From Chitinophaga sp. Cy-1792 (GTDB taxonomy: Bacteria; Bacteroidota; Bacteroidia; Chitinophagales; Chitinophagaceae), in NCBI RefSeq assembly GCF_011752935.1, contig NZ_VWWO01000002.1:1178001-1242000 (forward strand): DNA of 64,000 nucleotides, written 5' to 3'. The notes beneath the pieces are model-generated. The model was not told the origin of the DNA. It saw only the letters and a program-made list of their open reading frames with translations, and did no database searches. Position 1 is the stretch's first letter. Each line of letters opens with the position of its first letter. The position numbers and the translations under genes were made by a program. Below, one piece after another: positions 53,874 through 62,182 of the stretch.

Positions 53874-54530
53874 TTAAAGATTATAATCCAGGAGGGCATC
53901 GAATGCTGCCAGTGCGGCAGTTTCGTTTTTGCCGGCCACTGCCTGCAAGAGTTGTTCGTGGAGGATATGTGTTTGTCCGAATTGCACGACGCTGCCTTCA
54001 TCCCTTCGTTGGAAGGAGGTACGCAGTACGTGGCTGAAGCTGGCGAAGAGGTCGGCCAGTACGCTGTTGCTGCTCGCTATTGCCAGCGTGGTGTGGAAGC
54101 GGATATCCGCGTTGATGGCGGCTTCATAGTTATCTGCTTCTACGGCCAGGCGCCTTTCATGCAGGGCCTGCTGCATGTCGCGAATATGGGTGGCTGTATG
54201 GTTTTTAATGGCCAGCCGGATAATCTCCCTTTCCACGATGGTACGTACCTGGTTCAGTTCTTCCTGAGCGGCGCGGCGCAGTCGCTGCTCCAGTGGCTCT
54301 TCCAGCTGGGTGCTGTCGTTTACGAAAGTGCCGTTGCCTTGCTGTACAGTCAGTACCCCATTCTTTGCCAGTGTTTTGATGGCTTCCCGGATCGTAGAGC
54401 GACCTACACGGAAGACGGCCATTAATTCCGGTTCTGCCGGAATCTTATCGCCCTTTTTCCATTTGCCCAGGGATATCTGCTCCTGCAGTCTGGCTATCAC
54501 CTGGTCTGCCAGTTTTTCTCTCTTCGACAT
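53874..54530 (-). CDS. GntR-family (FadR subfamily) transcriptional regulator
   Basis: 218 residues from the ATG at 54530 (MSKREKLADQVIARLQEQIS); the frame extends to 54605 but crosses the operators. Residues about 5-70 are the GntR winged helix (LGKWKKGDKIPAEPELMAVFRVGRSTIREAIKTLAKNGVLTVQQGNGTFV). The rest is the FCD ligand domain (VRTIVEREIIRLAIKNHT ... NADIRFHTTLAIASSNSVL) with the D-x3-H metal pattern. It is the first gene of the operon that includes the TauE/SafE permease. Two identical-core palindromes frame its promoter, so it probably represses itself and the transporter until a metabolite binds. Confidence 0.93.
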   Translation of the reverse strand: MSKREKLADQVIARLQEQISLGKWKKGDKIPAEPELMAVFRVGRSTIREAIKTLAKNGVLTVQQGNGTFVNDSTQLEEPLEQRLRRAAQEELNQVRTIVEREIIRLAIKNHTATHIRDMQQALHERRLAVEADNYEAAINADIRFHTTLAIASSNSVLADLFASFSHVLRTSFQRRDEGSVVQFGQTHILHEQLLQAVAGKNETAALAAFDALLDYNL

Positions 54531-54536
54531 ACATTT

Positions 54537-54588
54537 AAACATCAGATGTTTGACAAAGGTAGGGTAGAAAATTAAACATCTGATGTTT
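54537..54588 (-). promoter_or_regulatory. Twin operator palindromes around the GntR promoter
   Basis: AAACATCAGATGTTT (54537-54551) and AAACATCTGATGTTT (54574-54588), each with perfect arms of seven bases and starts 37 bases apart. Between them lies CAAAGGTA (54554-54561), the minus-strand -7 box TACCTTTG. One palindrome falls at the predicted start of transcription, the other at the -33 region. Confidence 0.75.
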
Positions 54589-54713
54589 ATTTTTTGTAAA
54601 ATCAATGATTTGGGTAGATGTGATAATGTAATTATAAATATATTATATGTGTAGGTGTTTGTATTGGGGGGATTTGGGAGCAGGTATACAGGTCAACAAA
54701 AAATCATCATCTG

Positions 54714-54752
54714 CATAAAAAAATAAAGGGCCCCCTCGCAAGAGAACCCCTT
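54714..54752 (-). terminator. Terminator of the TIM-barrel lipoprotein gene
   Basis: Minus strand: AAGGGGTTCTC pairs with GAGGGGGCCCTT (with internal loop and G-U pairs), followed by TATTTTTTTATG. Confidence 0.7.
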
Positions 54753-54780
54753 ATCGTATTCTGATTCTAAATTCCCGTAA

Positions 54781-55671
54781 TTACTTGAGCTTAGCGGTCT
54801 GCTCGTCAAAGTACTGCTTGGTGAAAATCACATCAGGCAGATTGTTGTACCAGTTAGACTCATGCTCGATAGACAGCATACCAGCGAAGTTCTGACGTTT
54901 CAGTTCCGCGAATACTGCCGGAATATCAATTACACCTTTGCTAACAACAGTATCTTCCGCTTTGGTATAACCGAATTTGGTGATGTCTTTCAGGTGACCA
55001 CCATAAATATGTCCTTCCAGTTTTTTCAGACACTCAACAGGGTTGAGGCCATTACGTGACCAGTGACCGATATCAGCACAGGCGCCGAGGTTCTGATGAC
55101 CCTGGATAGCTGCCAGCACAGAGTCAGGAGACCAGTATGGATTTGGGTTCGGGTGATCGTGGATAGCCACTTTGATGCCATAGGCGCCAGCCAGACTATC
55201 AACCATATCCCACTGTGATTTGATTGGTTCGGAGGTGATGTAACTCAGACCAAAATATTTCGCGAGTTCAAATGCTTTGATCCATTCAGCTTTGTTCTGT
55301 GGCACAATAACACCCATGGCTACCATGGAGATACCTTTCTTGCCCAGCAGTTCTTTAACCTGTGCTTTTTCTGCATCGGTCATGTCGCCACCAAACTTAC
55401 CTTTCATACCAGCGCCCAGGTCCTGGCCCCAGAAGGCTTCAATGTTTTTAATGCCTGCACTGTCCACCTTGTCAATAGCCTGCGCAAAGGTGAACATGCG
55501 GAATGTCCACATTTGTACGCCCAGTTTGTAATTTACACCAGCTACAGCAGCAGCTGTATCAGCATGTACGGTCGTGGAATCGGTAGCGGACTTGTCGCTG
55601 TTGCCGTTGTTGCAAGCTGCAACCGACGCGGCACATAACATACCCAGGAAAAAGTTGGAAATTTTTTGCAT
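54781..55671 (-). CDS. Lipoprotein sugar-phosphate isomerase/epimerase-like TIM barrel
   Basis: 296 residues from the ATG at 55671. Lipoprotein signal ending in SVAAC (Cys20), a Thr/Ala-rich linker to about residue 40, then an AP-endonuclease-2-like TIM barrel: KLGVQMWTFRMFTFAQAIDKVDSAGIKNIEAFWGQDLG, YIVAMGV-like strands, LAGAYGIKVAIHDHPNPNPYW, ACADIGHWSRNGLNPVECLKKLEGHIYGGHLKDI and MLSIEHESNW. The metal ligands Glu, Asp/His and Glu of the xylose-isomerase-like fold are visible in these segments. Exported relatives in Bacteroidota act on sugars or inositols but few are tested. A promoter box lies about 100 bases upstream. Confidence 0.87.
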   Translation of the reverse strand: MQKISNFFLGMLCAASVAACNNGNSDKSATDSTTVHADTAAAVAGVNYKLGVQMWTFRMFTFAQAIDKVDSAGIKNIEAFWGQDLGAGMKGKFGGDMTDAEKAQVKELLGKKGISMVAMGVIVPQNKAEWIKAFELAKYFGLSYITSEPIKSQWDMVDSLAGAYGIKVAIHDHPNPNPYWSPDSVLAAIQGHQNLGACADIGHWSRNGLNPVECLKKLEGHIYGGHLKDITKFGYTKAEDTVVSKGVIDIPAVFAELKRQNFAGMLSIEHESNWYNNLPDVIFTKQYFDEQTAKLK

Positions 55672-55776
55672 GATGCAAATTGTTTTGTTGATTAAAGTAC
55701 GTGGATTATTGTTGGCTGCTGTTGGCTCCTGGTGCATCCCCGGTTGCCCGGAAAACTGACCTCGCTGGCAGATGAC

Positions 55777-55784
55777 CAAAACTA
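55777..55784 (-). promoter_or_regulatory. Candidate promoter (TAGTTTTG, minus strand) for the TIM-barrel gene
   Basis: Plus strand CAAAACTA, exact TAnnTTTG fit, about 105 bases before the start codon. Confidence 0.45.
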
Positions 55785-55865
55785 CGGTCTCTACTCACCG
55801 AAAATTAAACAGAAAGTAAAAAAGTAGTGCCTTGCAGATTGTAAGATATTGAAAATCAATTAAAA

Positions 55866-57569
55866 TTAGTTCACTGTCTGGTCGGAAAAAGTAGTGCTTT
55901 TCGTATTGAAATCTCCTGATGCGCCTGCTTCATTACCGATTTTCATCACCATTTTTTCAAATTCCTCCCGCTTTCCGACGGCCTTATTCCGCGTTTTGGT
56001 GCGGTAATTATAGATGGTGCTCACGGAGTAACGCAGGAACTCAGCGATCTTATTACTATCGGTAATGCCTAAACGAATCAGGGCAAAAACCCGTAATTCC
56101 GTGTTCAGCAATTCTCCGCGTTTTACGCTTACCTGCTCTTCCGGCAGCAGCAATAAATTGAACTCCTGGATAAAATTCGGGTACAGTCCCAGGAAGATAC
56201 GGTCGAAAATTGCATAGAGCCCTTCCACCTCATCCTCGATGATATGGGTAGATTTTAATACCCTGTACAGCTCCTCCAGCTGTTTACCGATGGCCAGCTT
56301 ATTCAGATTTTTGCGGTAGGTCTCCAGTTTATCTATATAGGTAGAGCATAAATCGAGAAACTGTGTAATGTATACTTCCTTGATATGGTTAGATTCAGAT
56401 AATTGTGTATTGCTTTCAGTGAGTTTTTTATTGGTGGCGGTAATTTCTTCGTTCAGGTTCCGCAGTTCCTGTGTGCTGATGTCGAGGGCTTCCTTGATAC
56501 GGGACACCTTCTGCATCTGCTTATAAACATATATCAGTGAAATAACCAGGAACACGGAAAGAGTGCTGATGAGCAGCAGATAGAGCTGCAGTTTGCCGTG
56601 GGCATCCGCTTCATTCGCCAGGTATTCGGTATTGATGATGGTATATAATTCAGATATGCTGAGGGTGCGGAATTTTATATTACAGAAGATGGCATCTTCT
56701 ATCACGGATTTGGTAAAAGTATAGGCCAGTTTTATATTTCCTTCCTTGTGGTACATGATGGCAAGGCCTTGCAGACTGGCATTATCTTTAATGGCGGTTT
56801 GCACATCGATGATGGCGGAGCGGGTGAAGTATTGCCGGGCGAGTTCATTATTTTTCTGCTGGAGGTAACTGACGCCGAGCAGGTAGGTCAGCATGGCTTC
56901 TTCCGGCTTGGTTTTAGCCATTCCGGGTTGGTCCAGCGGCAGCAGGATGGCCCTGGCTTCTTCGGGCTGGCGGTTGATAACCGATTTCACTGCCAGGTTG
57001 ATTTTATAGCGGTTGCTGGCAGGGTCGAGGACAGACAGGAGGGAGTCGCGGTAGGCGATGATCCTGCTTCCCTGGCTTTTATCATAGCCATTGGCTGCCC
57101 TGTGCTCATAGAAAGATAACCATGCCTCGTAGTAGTCTGCCCGCTGGTTGCTGCTCAACCGGGTCACCGGAATGGTTTCCAGCAGCTCCTTTGCTTCCAG
57201 GAACTTATCAGTAAAGGAATACAGGTTGCTGAGTTGCAGCTTGGAGGTAATGATCCAGTCGCTGACATGGTACTGGTCGGCGATGGCCAGACTTTTATTT
57301 ACATAAGCGATGGCGCTGTCTATCTGGTATTTCTGGTATTCTTTAAACAGGCGGGTATTGAGTTCTATGGTAACGGCAGGCGGTATTTCCGGGCTCAGGC
57401 TCTGTTTGATGGCAAGTATCGTGGCTTCTTTCTGTTTGGTAATGGCGGGCTTATCCGCGATGGCCTGCTCCAGTACCGCTGTCAGAGAATCGGATACGCC
57501 GGTAGCCTGACTCCGTACGCTGGCAAGAAGTAATAAGAACAAAAACCTGATTTTCACAATAATCTTCAT
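55866..57569 (-). CDS. DUF6377-type membrane regulator with TPR-like sensor and C-terminal helix-turn-helix
   Basis: 567 residues from the ATG at 57569, giving the signal peptide MKIIVKIRFLFLLLLASVRSQA; a start at 57596 is less likely. Residues about 30-310 are helical TPR-like repeats (SYLQQKNNELARQYFTRSAII). A membrane helix follows (LYLLLISTLSVFLVISLIYVYKQM), a coiled coil rich in Asn/Leu, and a cytoplasmic C-terminal part with LLNTELRVFALIRLGITDSNKIAEFLRYSVSTIYNYRTKTRNKA, a helix-turn-helix of the kind found in Bacteroidota TPR regulators. It probably senses an envelope signal and binds DNA directly. Its target may be the TIM-barrel lipoprotein gene 194 bases downstream. Confidence 0.82.
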   Translation of the reverse strand: MKIIVKIRFLFLLLLASVRSQATGVSDSLTAVLEQAIADKPAITKQKEATILAIKQSLSPEIPPAVTIELNTRLFKEYQKYQIDSAIAYVNKSLAIADQYHVSDWIITSKLQLSNLYSFTDKFLEAKELLETIPVTRLSSNQRADYYEAWLSFYEHRAANGYDKSQGSRIIAYRDSLLSVLDPASNRYKINLAVKSVINRQPEEARAILLPLDQPGMAKTKPEEAMLTYLLGVSYLQQKNNELARQYFTRSAIIDVQTAIKDNASLQGLAIMYHKEGNIKLAYTFTKSVIEDAIFCNIKFRTLSISELYTIINTEYLANEADAHGKLQLYLLLISTLSVFLVISLIYVYKQMQKVSRIKEALDISTQELRNLNEEITATNKKLTESNTQLSESNHIKEVYITQFLDLCSTYIDKLETYRKNLNKLAIGKQLEELYRVLKSTHIIEDEVEGLYAIFDRIFLGLYPNFIQEFNLLLLPEEQVSVKRGELLNTELRVFALIRLGITDSNKIAEFLRYSVSTIYNYRTKTRNKAVGKREEFEKMVMKIGNEAGASGDFNTKSTTFSDQTVN

Positions 57570-57686
57570 TTTTTCAAAGTCTCCCGATGTTGGCACGGCG
57601 AATTAATCCGCAGGTCTGCAATTTTATAAAAAATTACTGATTAGGCGGAAGTTAAAGTATAACCGGGAGAAAGAAAGTGGGGAAAG

Positions 57687-58616
57687 TTACATTCTGCAGT
57701 GCATCTGGTAGGTCTTAGGTGTAATGCCTTCCATTTTACGGAATACGCGGATGAAGTAATTGGCATCACTGAAGCCGCAGTAATCGCTTACCTCCTGGAT
57801 GGACATGGCACTGTTTACGAGCAGTTGTTTGGCCATCCGTATACGTTCCCTGTTAATATATTCCACGGGTGTGATGCCGAATTGTTCCCTGAACCATTTA
57901 AAGAAGATATTCCTGCTCAGGTATGCTTTGCGGCTGAGGGCATCTATGGCGATTTTTTCGGTCAGATGGTCCTGTATATAACTTAATACGAAATTGGCCC
58001 GGTGGCTATTGGTGTCCGTAGCCTGACTCGCCTCCAAGCTTACCTGCTCCAGGTACTGGCTTTGCAGTAGCCGGATCAGGAGTTCTTTCAGGGTGAGGTC
58101 TGCGAAGATATTCTTTGCGGTGTCTTTGCTCTGGCATACGCGGATCAGTTTACTGATCAGGTCAGAGATTTCGTTGTTATGCTGGAAATGGTACTGGTTG
58201 AACTGCAGTTTCCATTGTTTATGTTCATCCTGACTTTTATGAAAAGAGTTCAGGTAGATAAGTGTGTCTTTAATATACTCCTCGTTAATGGCCAGTGCGA
58301 TGCATTGGGTAGGATCTGCCAGGGTGGCCTCGGGGAAGTCGATGATCATGGTTTCATGTGGTGGCAGGATCACCGTTTCTCCGGGGAGATAATCAAAGGA
58401 AGGTTTATCGGAGAGGTGCATCACTTTTTTGCCGCGCACCATGCTGGTAACGATAAGCTCATTGAAGGAGAGCGGGATATGATAGGATGACTGGTGTGTT
58501 TCGAAGATATTAAGTTCGCAGTTAACCAGATTGAATATACGGCGGTTTTCTACCAGTGTTTCCAGTTGGTTGATTGCGGTGGTGGTGACTCCCTGTATGA
58601 GATGCTTTATGGGCAT
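57687..58616 (-). CDS. AraC-family transcriptional regulator
   Basis: 309 residues from the ATG at 58616 (MPIKHLIQGVTTTAINQLETLVENRRIF); an extended frame to 58721 starts only with TTG. The N-terminal 190 residues are a cupin-like AraC_N domain (SSYHIPLSFNELIVTSMVRGKKVMHLSDKPSFDYLPGETVILPPHETMIIDFPEA). The C-terminal 100 residues are the double helix-turn-helix (AIDALSRKAYLSRNIFFKWFREQFGITPVEYINRERIRMAKQLLVNSAMSIQEVSDYCGFSDANYFIRVFRKMEGITPKTY). No ligand can be inferred. It lies between the DUF6377 regulator and the OprB porin gene, all on the minus strand. Confidence 0.92.
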   Translation of the reverse strand: MPIKHLIQGVTTTAINQLETLVENRRIFNLVNCELNIFETHQSSYHIPLSFNELIVTSMVRGKKVMHLSDKPSFDYLPGETVILPPHETMIIDFPEATLADPTQCIALAINEEYIKDTLIYLNSFHKSQDEHKQWKLQFNQYHFQHNNEISDLISKLIRVCQSKDTAKNIFADLTLKELLIRLLQSQYLEQVSLEASQATDTNSHRANFVLSYIQDHLTEKIAIDALSRKAYLSRNIFFKWFREQFGITPVEYINRERIRMAKQLLVNSAMSIQEVSDYCGFSDANYFIRVFRKMEGITPKTYQMHCRM

Positions 58617-58917
58617 TTGCTGCAGTCTTTGTTTTAAGTTACGTAAAATCAGGCTTTTATCCAAACTCAGGTATAATTGTGCTATTCTTTTGGAGGATTG
58701 TCCCGCTGAATTTGCCAGCAAACCAGCAATTTTATATAGAGGTTCTGTACAGCTATTTTGTTATGGTAACTGTAGCTCCTTTCCGCCATTTAAACTAAAG
58801 CTTGTATTCATAACAGATTAATTAAGTATATAGTTAAACACCACCTGGTAATTTTGAGATAAAAAAATGCCTTACCGCCAGGTAAGGCTTTCTTATTTAA
58901 AGGAAGGTACGTCTGTT
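58617..58917 (-). other. 301-base gap upstream of the AraC-family gene
   Basis: It contains the porin terminator (58860-58888). No ORF longer than a few dozen codons is credible. The AraC promoter should be here, but I find only a near match (TGAGTTTG on the minus strand, about 58660). Confidence 0.35.
58860..58888 (-). terminator. Terminator of the OprB porin gene
   Basis: 8-bp stem GCCTTACC / GGTAAGGC, 4-base loop, followed on the minus strand by ATTTTTTTATC. Confidence 0.8.
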
Positions 58918-60273
58918 TTACAGGAAGATATGTCCTCGGAGTGCGAACACATGTACGGGGCCTCTGTCTTTGTTGTAGCCGGGGTGACTAACAAACTGGT
59001 AGTCGAAGCTTACCTGGAAGAATTTGGTAATGGTAGCATTATAGAAGGTTTCCAGGATATTTTCGTGGCCGTAGTTCAGTTGTCCGTCGCCGATGATGAA
59101 GCCGTACCCGCCGGCGGCGAGGAAGTCGCGGTGTTCTTTGGAAATACCGTTGATCGCATTGGCGATACCGCAAACATCGTTGGGACGTTTCCAGGGGGCG
59201 CCTTTCATACTGAGGCCGGCGGTGAGGGTGCGGTCAATTTCTGTAAAAGCCCAGCTGGCGTATTGACCATCATTCCATCCTATCCGGCAGAAGAAGCCGA
59301 GGTTTTGGGTCAGCTCCTGATCCATGTTTATTCCCACTCCGTATTTATGTCCGCCGTAGGTGGTATTCTCCGACAGTCCTCTGAAAACGTTGAGCAGGAA
59401 GGTGTCCTGGTTATGTACGGCATTGATGCCGTCTTTATAGGCAGGTGCTTTGGACCAGGTGCCGGTGCCGAGTAACCTGATGGTGCCGCTGCGTTTGCCG
59501 AAGTGCAGCTGGTGTTGCAGTTCTATGGATTCGGAATGTGCGTTCCTGTTATACTCCATCAGGTGGTAGTTGGCAATTCGTGGAACGGCTACGCTGCTGA
59601 TACGTATGGCGTAGGTAGGTTTTACGAATTCGGCTGCCAGTCCTTCCGTATAGCCGCGGGTGTTGGCGGGATAGTCCCAGGCACCGTTTGCCCACATGGC
59701 CCAGTTGAAAAACTGTACGCGTGGATCTTTGGCGTAGGCGTTATCATCAAAGAAGTCGGCGATGGAAAACTTCCCTGCGTAAATAGATATCCTGCTGTCG
59801 GGTACAAGGGCTGCTACCTGGTTGACATCATCTTCCTGCCAGGTGTAGGATGTTTTCCCTAAAGGGAAATGTTGTTGCAGGTAGGCCCGGGCGATGTATA
59901 CTTCCGGTTTGGGGTCCCCGATACGATAGGTTTCGCCGTTGAGGGCGCCGGCAACGCCTGAAGCGGAGCTGAGTCCCCGGCCACCGGTTACTTCGGGGTT
60001 AAAGATCAGCGTAGCATTTTTCCAGAGTTTCCGGCCAATGAAGAGGGTGGCTGTCTGACTTACGGCAGTAGGTTCTACGCTGTCGGCCAGGCTGTTGATG
60101 CCACTATACGGGGATTTGAAGCCGGAATGTTTTTGTCCGATAACGGTAGTCTGGAAATGGAAGGACCAGCCACTATGTTTCACCGTGGTATCCTGGCCGA
60201 TCTGGGCGTTTGCCGCCGATACGAATGCTGATAGTAAAATGATAATTGCTAAGGTCCTGCTGTGACGCCTCAT
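58918..60273 (-). CDS. OprB-family carbohydrate-selective porin
   Basis: 451 residues. Signal peptide MRRHSRTLAIIILLSAFVSAANAQ. The body is a 16-stranded OprB-like barrel: WSFHFQTTVIGQKHSGFKSPYSGINSL, LFIGRKLWKNATLIFNPEVTGGRGLSSASGVAGALNGE, RISIYAGKFSIADFFDDNAYAKDPRVQFFNWAMWANGAWDYPANTRGYTEG, and a C-terminal LRGHIFL ending in an aromatic-hydrophobic strand. OprB porins let sugars diffuse through the outer membrane. Close to it upstream lie the cytochrome and Crp/Fnr genes on the same strand, but a terminator lies between, so it has its own unit with a -7 box at 60397. Confidence 0.88.
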   Translation of the reverse strand: MRRHSRTLAIIILLSAFVSAANAQIGQDTTVKHSGWSFHFQTTVIGQKHSGFKSPYSGINSLADSVEPTAVSQTATLFIGRKLWKNATLIFNPEVTGGRGLSSASGVAGALNGETYRIGDPKPEVYIARAYLQQHFPLGKTSYTWQEDDVNQVAALVPDSRISIYAGKFSIADFFDDNAYAKDPRVQFFNWAMWANGAWDYPANTRGYTEGLAAEFVKPTYAIRISSVAVPRIANYHLMEYNRNAHSESIELQHQLHFGKRSGTIRLLGTGTWSKAPAYKDGINAVHNQDTFLLNVFRGLSENTTYGGHKYGVGINMDQELTQNLGFFCRIGWNDGQYASWAFTEIDRTLTAGLSMKGAPWKRPNDVCGIANAINGISKEHRDFLAAGGYGFIIGDGQLNYGHENILETFYNATITKFFQVSFDYQFVSHPGYNKDRGPVHVFALRGHIFL

Positions 60274-60396
60274 GGGTGCAAGGTTTGAAAATCTCCGGGG
60301 ATATATGTTATTATCATTCCATCCTTAATTTACGGGTTTTTATCCAATAAACCTTTCGTGTATGGGTGGCCGTAGGCTTTCCGGATGAATGCGCAG

Positions 60397-60404
60397 CAAA
60401 AATA
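60397..60404 (-). promoter_or_regulatory. Candidate promoter (TATTTTTG, minus strand) for the porin gene
   Basis: Plus strand CAAAAATA, about 124 bases before the porin start. Confidence 0.45.
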
Positions 60405-60473
60405 GGCGGGGCAGAAAATAAGTACCGTTAGAGCGCGTACAAAAAAAGATTAGAATTTCCTTAAGACAGGATT

Positions 60474-60504
60474 TAAAAAAGCTGAACCCGGACGAGTCCG
60501 GGTT
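60474..60504 (-). terminator. Terminator of the cytochrome gene
   Basis: 8-bp stem AACCCGGA / TCCGGGTT with a 4-base loop, then CAGCTTTTTTAAATCC on the minus strand. It is about 100 bases after the stop. Confidence 0.75.
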
Positions 60505-60606
60505 CCTGGATGCAGGTTGTTGTGAAATCCTGCATTAGATCACAGCTTGTGTTAATGATCTGTTGTTTATTTACCGTAGGTTAAAGAAAAGCGACGTAAT
60601 TGGTTA

Positions 60607-62136
60607 CTACTTTTGTTGCTTTTGTTTTTCCAGTAACAGCGTATGTACGCGGTCATATGCCTGGAAGGTATGTATATAGTTGCTCAGTTTGGCGTTACCG
60701 TAATTCAGCGGGTCCGGCATCCGTACGGGTTTATCGACGGTATCGCAAAGGAAGGAGCCGTCGGTGCCGAGATTGACCTGTGCGGCGCCGTGGCAGCCCT
60801 GGCATCCGCCGATGCTGAGGAATTTGTTATTATGAAGGATATTACTTTTTTTATCAAAAGGATGGCCTATGCTGCTTCCATGGAAGCTGGCCAGAACTGA
60901 ATCAGATTCCACTACATAGTTTGCCAGGAAGAAATTTGCTGAACTGACGGTGGTATCCGGCTGGCCCTGAACCCCTACGAGGCGGTAGTATTGCCAGATC
61001 GATCTGGGATTACGTTTCTTCAGTTCCTGGTGTACATATACCGTAGAAGCGGCAGTAATGGCGGCAATAGGGTGCTGGCGTGGATAGTTTTTATGGAAAT
61101 TGTCGGTCTCATGGCCTTTCTTGTCCAGTTCCACATAGCCCATATAGCTGCTGTCTACATCTACCTGTTCAAATGTGGCAAATACAAAATTGGGATAGTT
61201 CTTAGTTTTATGAATGATGTGGATGGCAATCAGGGCATATCTTCTGTTGACCGCCTTTGCCTGGCCATTAGGCCCGTTTTCATAGGTCAGTACTGTTCTC
61301 ATCAGGTACCGGTTACTATCTTCTTCCGGGGTTAGTTGCCTCCAGGCGGTTTTCACTTCCATAGCGCCTTCCAGACTGGTGCCTACAGTGGTGCCGCAAG
61401 GCAGGCAGAATATTTTTGCAGAGTCGGGCAGATCGCAGTTGCCTATTGCACCTTTAAAATAGGCGGAATCGAGTGTTATATTATTGGCGGTTTTACTGGT
61501 GGCGGAATCGAGTTTTTCTTTGGTGGGGTAGTGGTCTTTGATATAATTGAATTCATCCCTGTTGGCTTTGGCCTGGTAGAGCACCTGGTATTTTTTGTAG
61601 TATTTATATACCTGTGCATATACGTCGCAGGAGCCAATTTCATTGTTTTCGTCGAGGTTGTTGAACAGGTTGGTTTTTACACCGGGATCAGCCAGGATAG
61701 GTTTGCTGTACTGGTAATAGGGAACGGTATCGAAGTTATTCATGACATCATTCCAGCGTCTGAGTTCAACGCGGTGGGCGTAGGTTTCCCATACCAGCAG
61801 GTCTGGCGCCGGTGCAGCATCTTTGTCATAATCCCAGTTGGTATCCGGGAGGCCGCGACGGAAGTTGGAATTGGTCGTATAATACCTGGATTTCCAATTG
61901 AGGGCAAAGAATTCGTTCCAGGCGAAGCTGATCAGCTCTTCCTCGCTGGCGTTGGGGCTGCTGAGGTCTTTGGGAGGGTAGGGCACGAAGGTGATGTTGA
62001 ACTGGGCGGCAGCTTTGGCAGCAGGTGCAGCAGTAGCGGTGCTGGCAGCAGTAGCTTTGGTAGTAGCCCGCCGTATGCCGAAGAATGCAGCTCCCAGTAC
62101 CAGCACAAAAATAATGGTCGTGAGGATTTTTTTCAT
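60607..62136 (-). CDS. Exported c-type cytochrome family protein, function unknown
   Basis: 509 residues. N-terminal membrane segment or signal peptide (MKKILTTIIFVLVLGAAFFGI), an Ala/Thr/Lys-rich linker to about residue 45, then a globular domain with SFAWNEFFALNWKSRYY and LLVWETYAHRVELRRW, similar to the FAWxxFxALNW and VWETxKxxxE patterns of large periplasmic cytochrome c family proteins. A single haem site, C445-Q-G-C448-H449, lies near the C-terminus. I do not know the reaction. It is 46 bases downstream of a Crp/Fnr regulator on the same strand and shares the FNR-like site upstream of that gene, which suggests a redox role. Confidence 0.75.
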   Translation of the reverse strand: MKKILTTIIFVLVLGAAFFGIRRATTKATAASTATAAPAAKAAAQFNITFVPYPPKDLSSPNASEEELISFAWNEFFALNWKSRYYTTNSNFRRGLPDTNWDYDKDAAPAPDLLVWETYAHRVELRRWNDVMNNFDTVPYYQYSKPILADPGVKTNLFNNLDENNEIGSCDVYAQVYKYYKKYQVLYQAKANRDEFNYIKDHYPTKEKLDSATSKTANNITLDSAYFKGAIGNCDLPDSAKIFCLPCGTTVGTSLEGAMEVKTAWRQLTPEEDSNRYLMRTVLTYENGPNGQAKAVNRRYALIAIHIIHKTKNYPNFVFATFEQVDVDSSYMGYVELDKKGHETDNFHKNYPRQHPIAAITAASTVYVHQELKKRNPRSIWQYYRLVGVQGQPDTTVSSANFFLANYVVESDSVLASFHGSSIGHPFDKKSNILHNNKFLSIGGCQGCHGAAQVNLGTDGSFLCDTVDKPVRMPDPLNYGNAKLSNYIHTFQAYDRVHTLLLEKQKQQK

Positions 62137-62182
62137 TTCTTAGTGATTATGGTGAGGAAAATAAAGACAGTGCGTATATTTT

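Larger units (their letters stand above)
60274..60606 (-). other. 333-base gap: porin promoter region and cytochrome terminator
   Basis: On the minus strand it holds a terminator (60474-60504) for the cytochrome gene and a TATTTTTG box (60397-60404) for the porin gene. No further gene is seen. Confidence 0.45.

Noticed and set aside
53864..54001. An N-terminal extension of the TauE/SafE protein
   Set aside because: It would run through the end of the GntR coding sequence and is hydrophilic; the ATG at 53863 leaves a clean 10-base gap.
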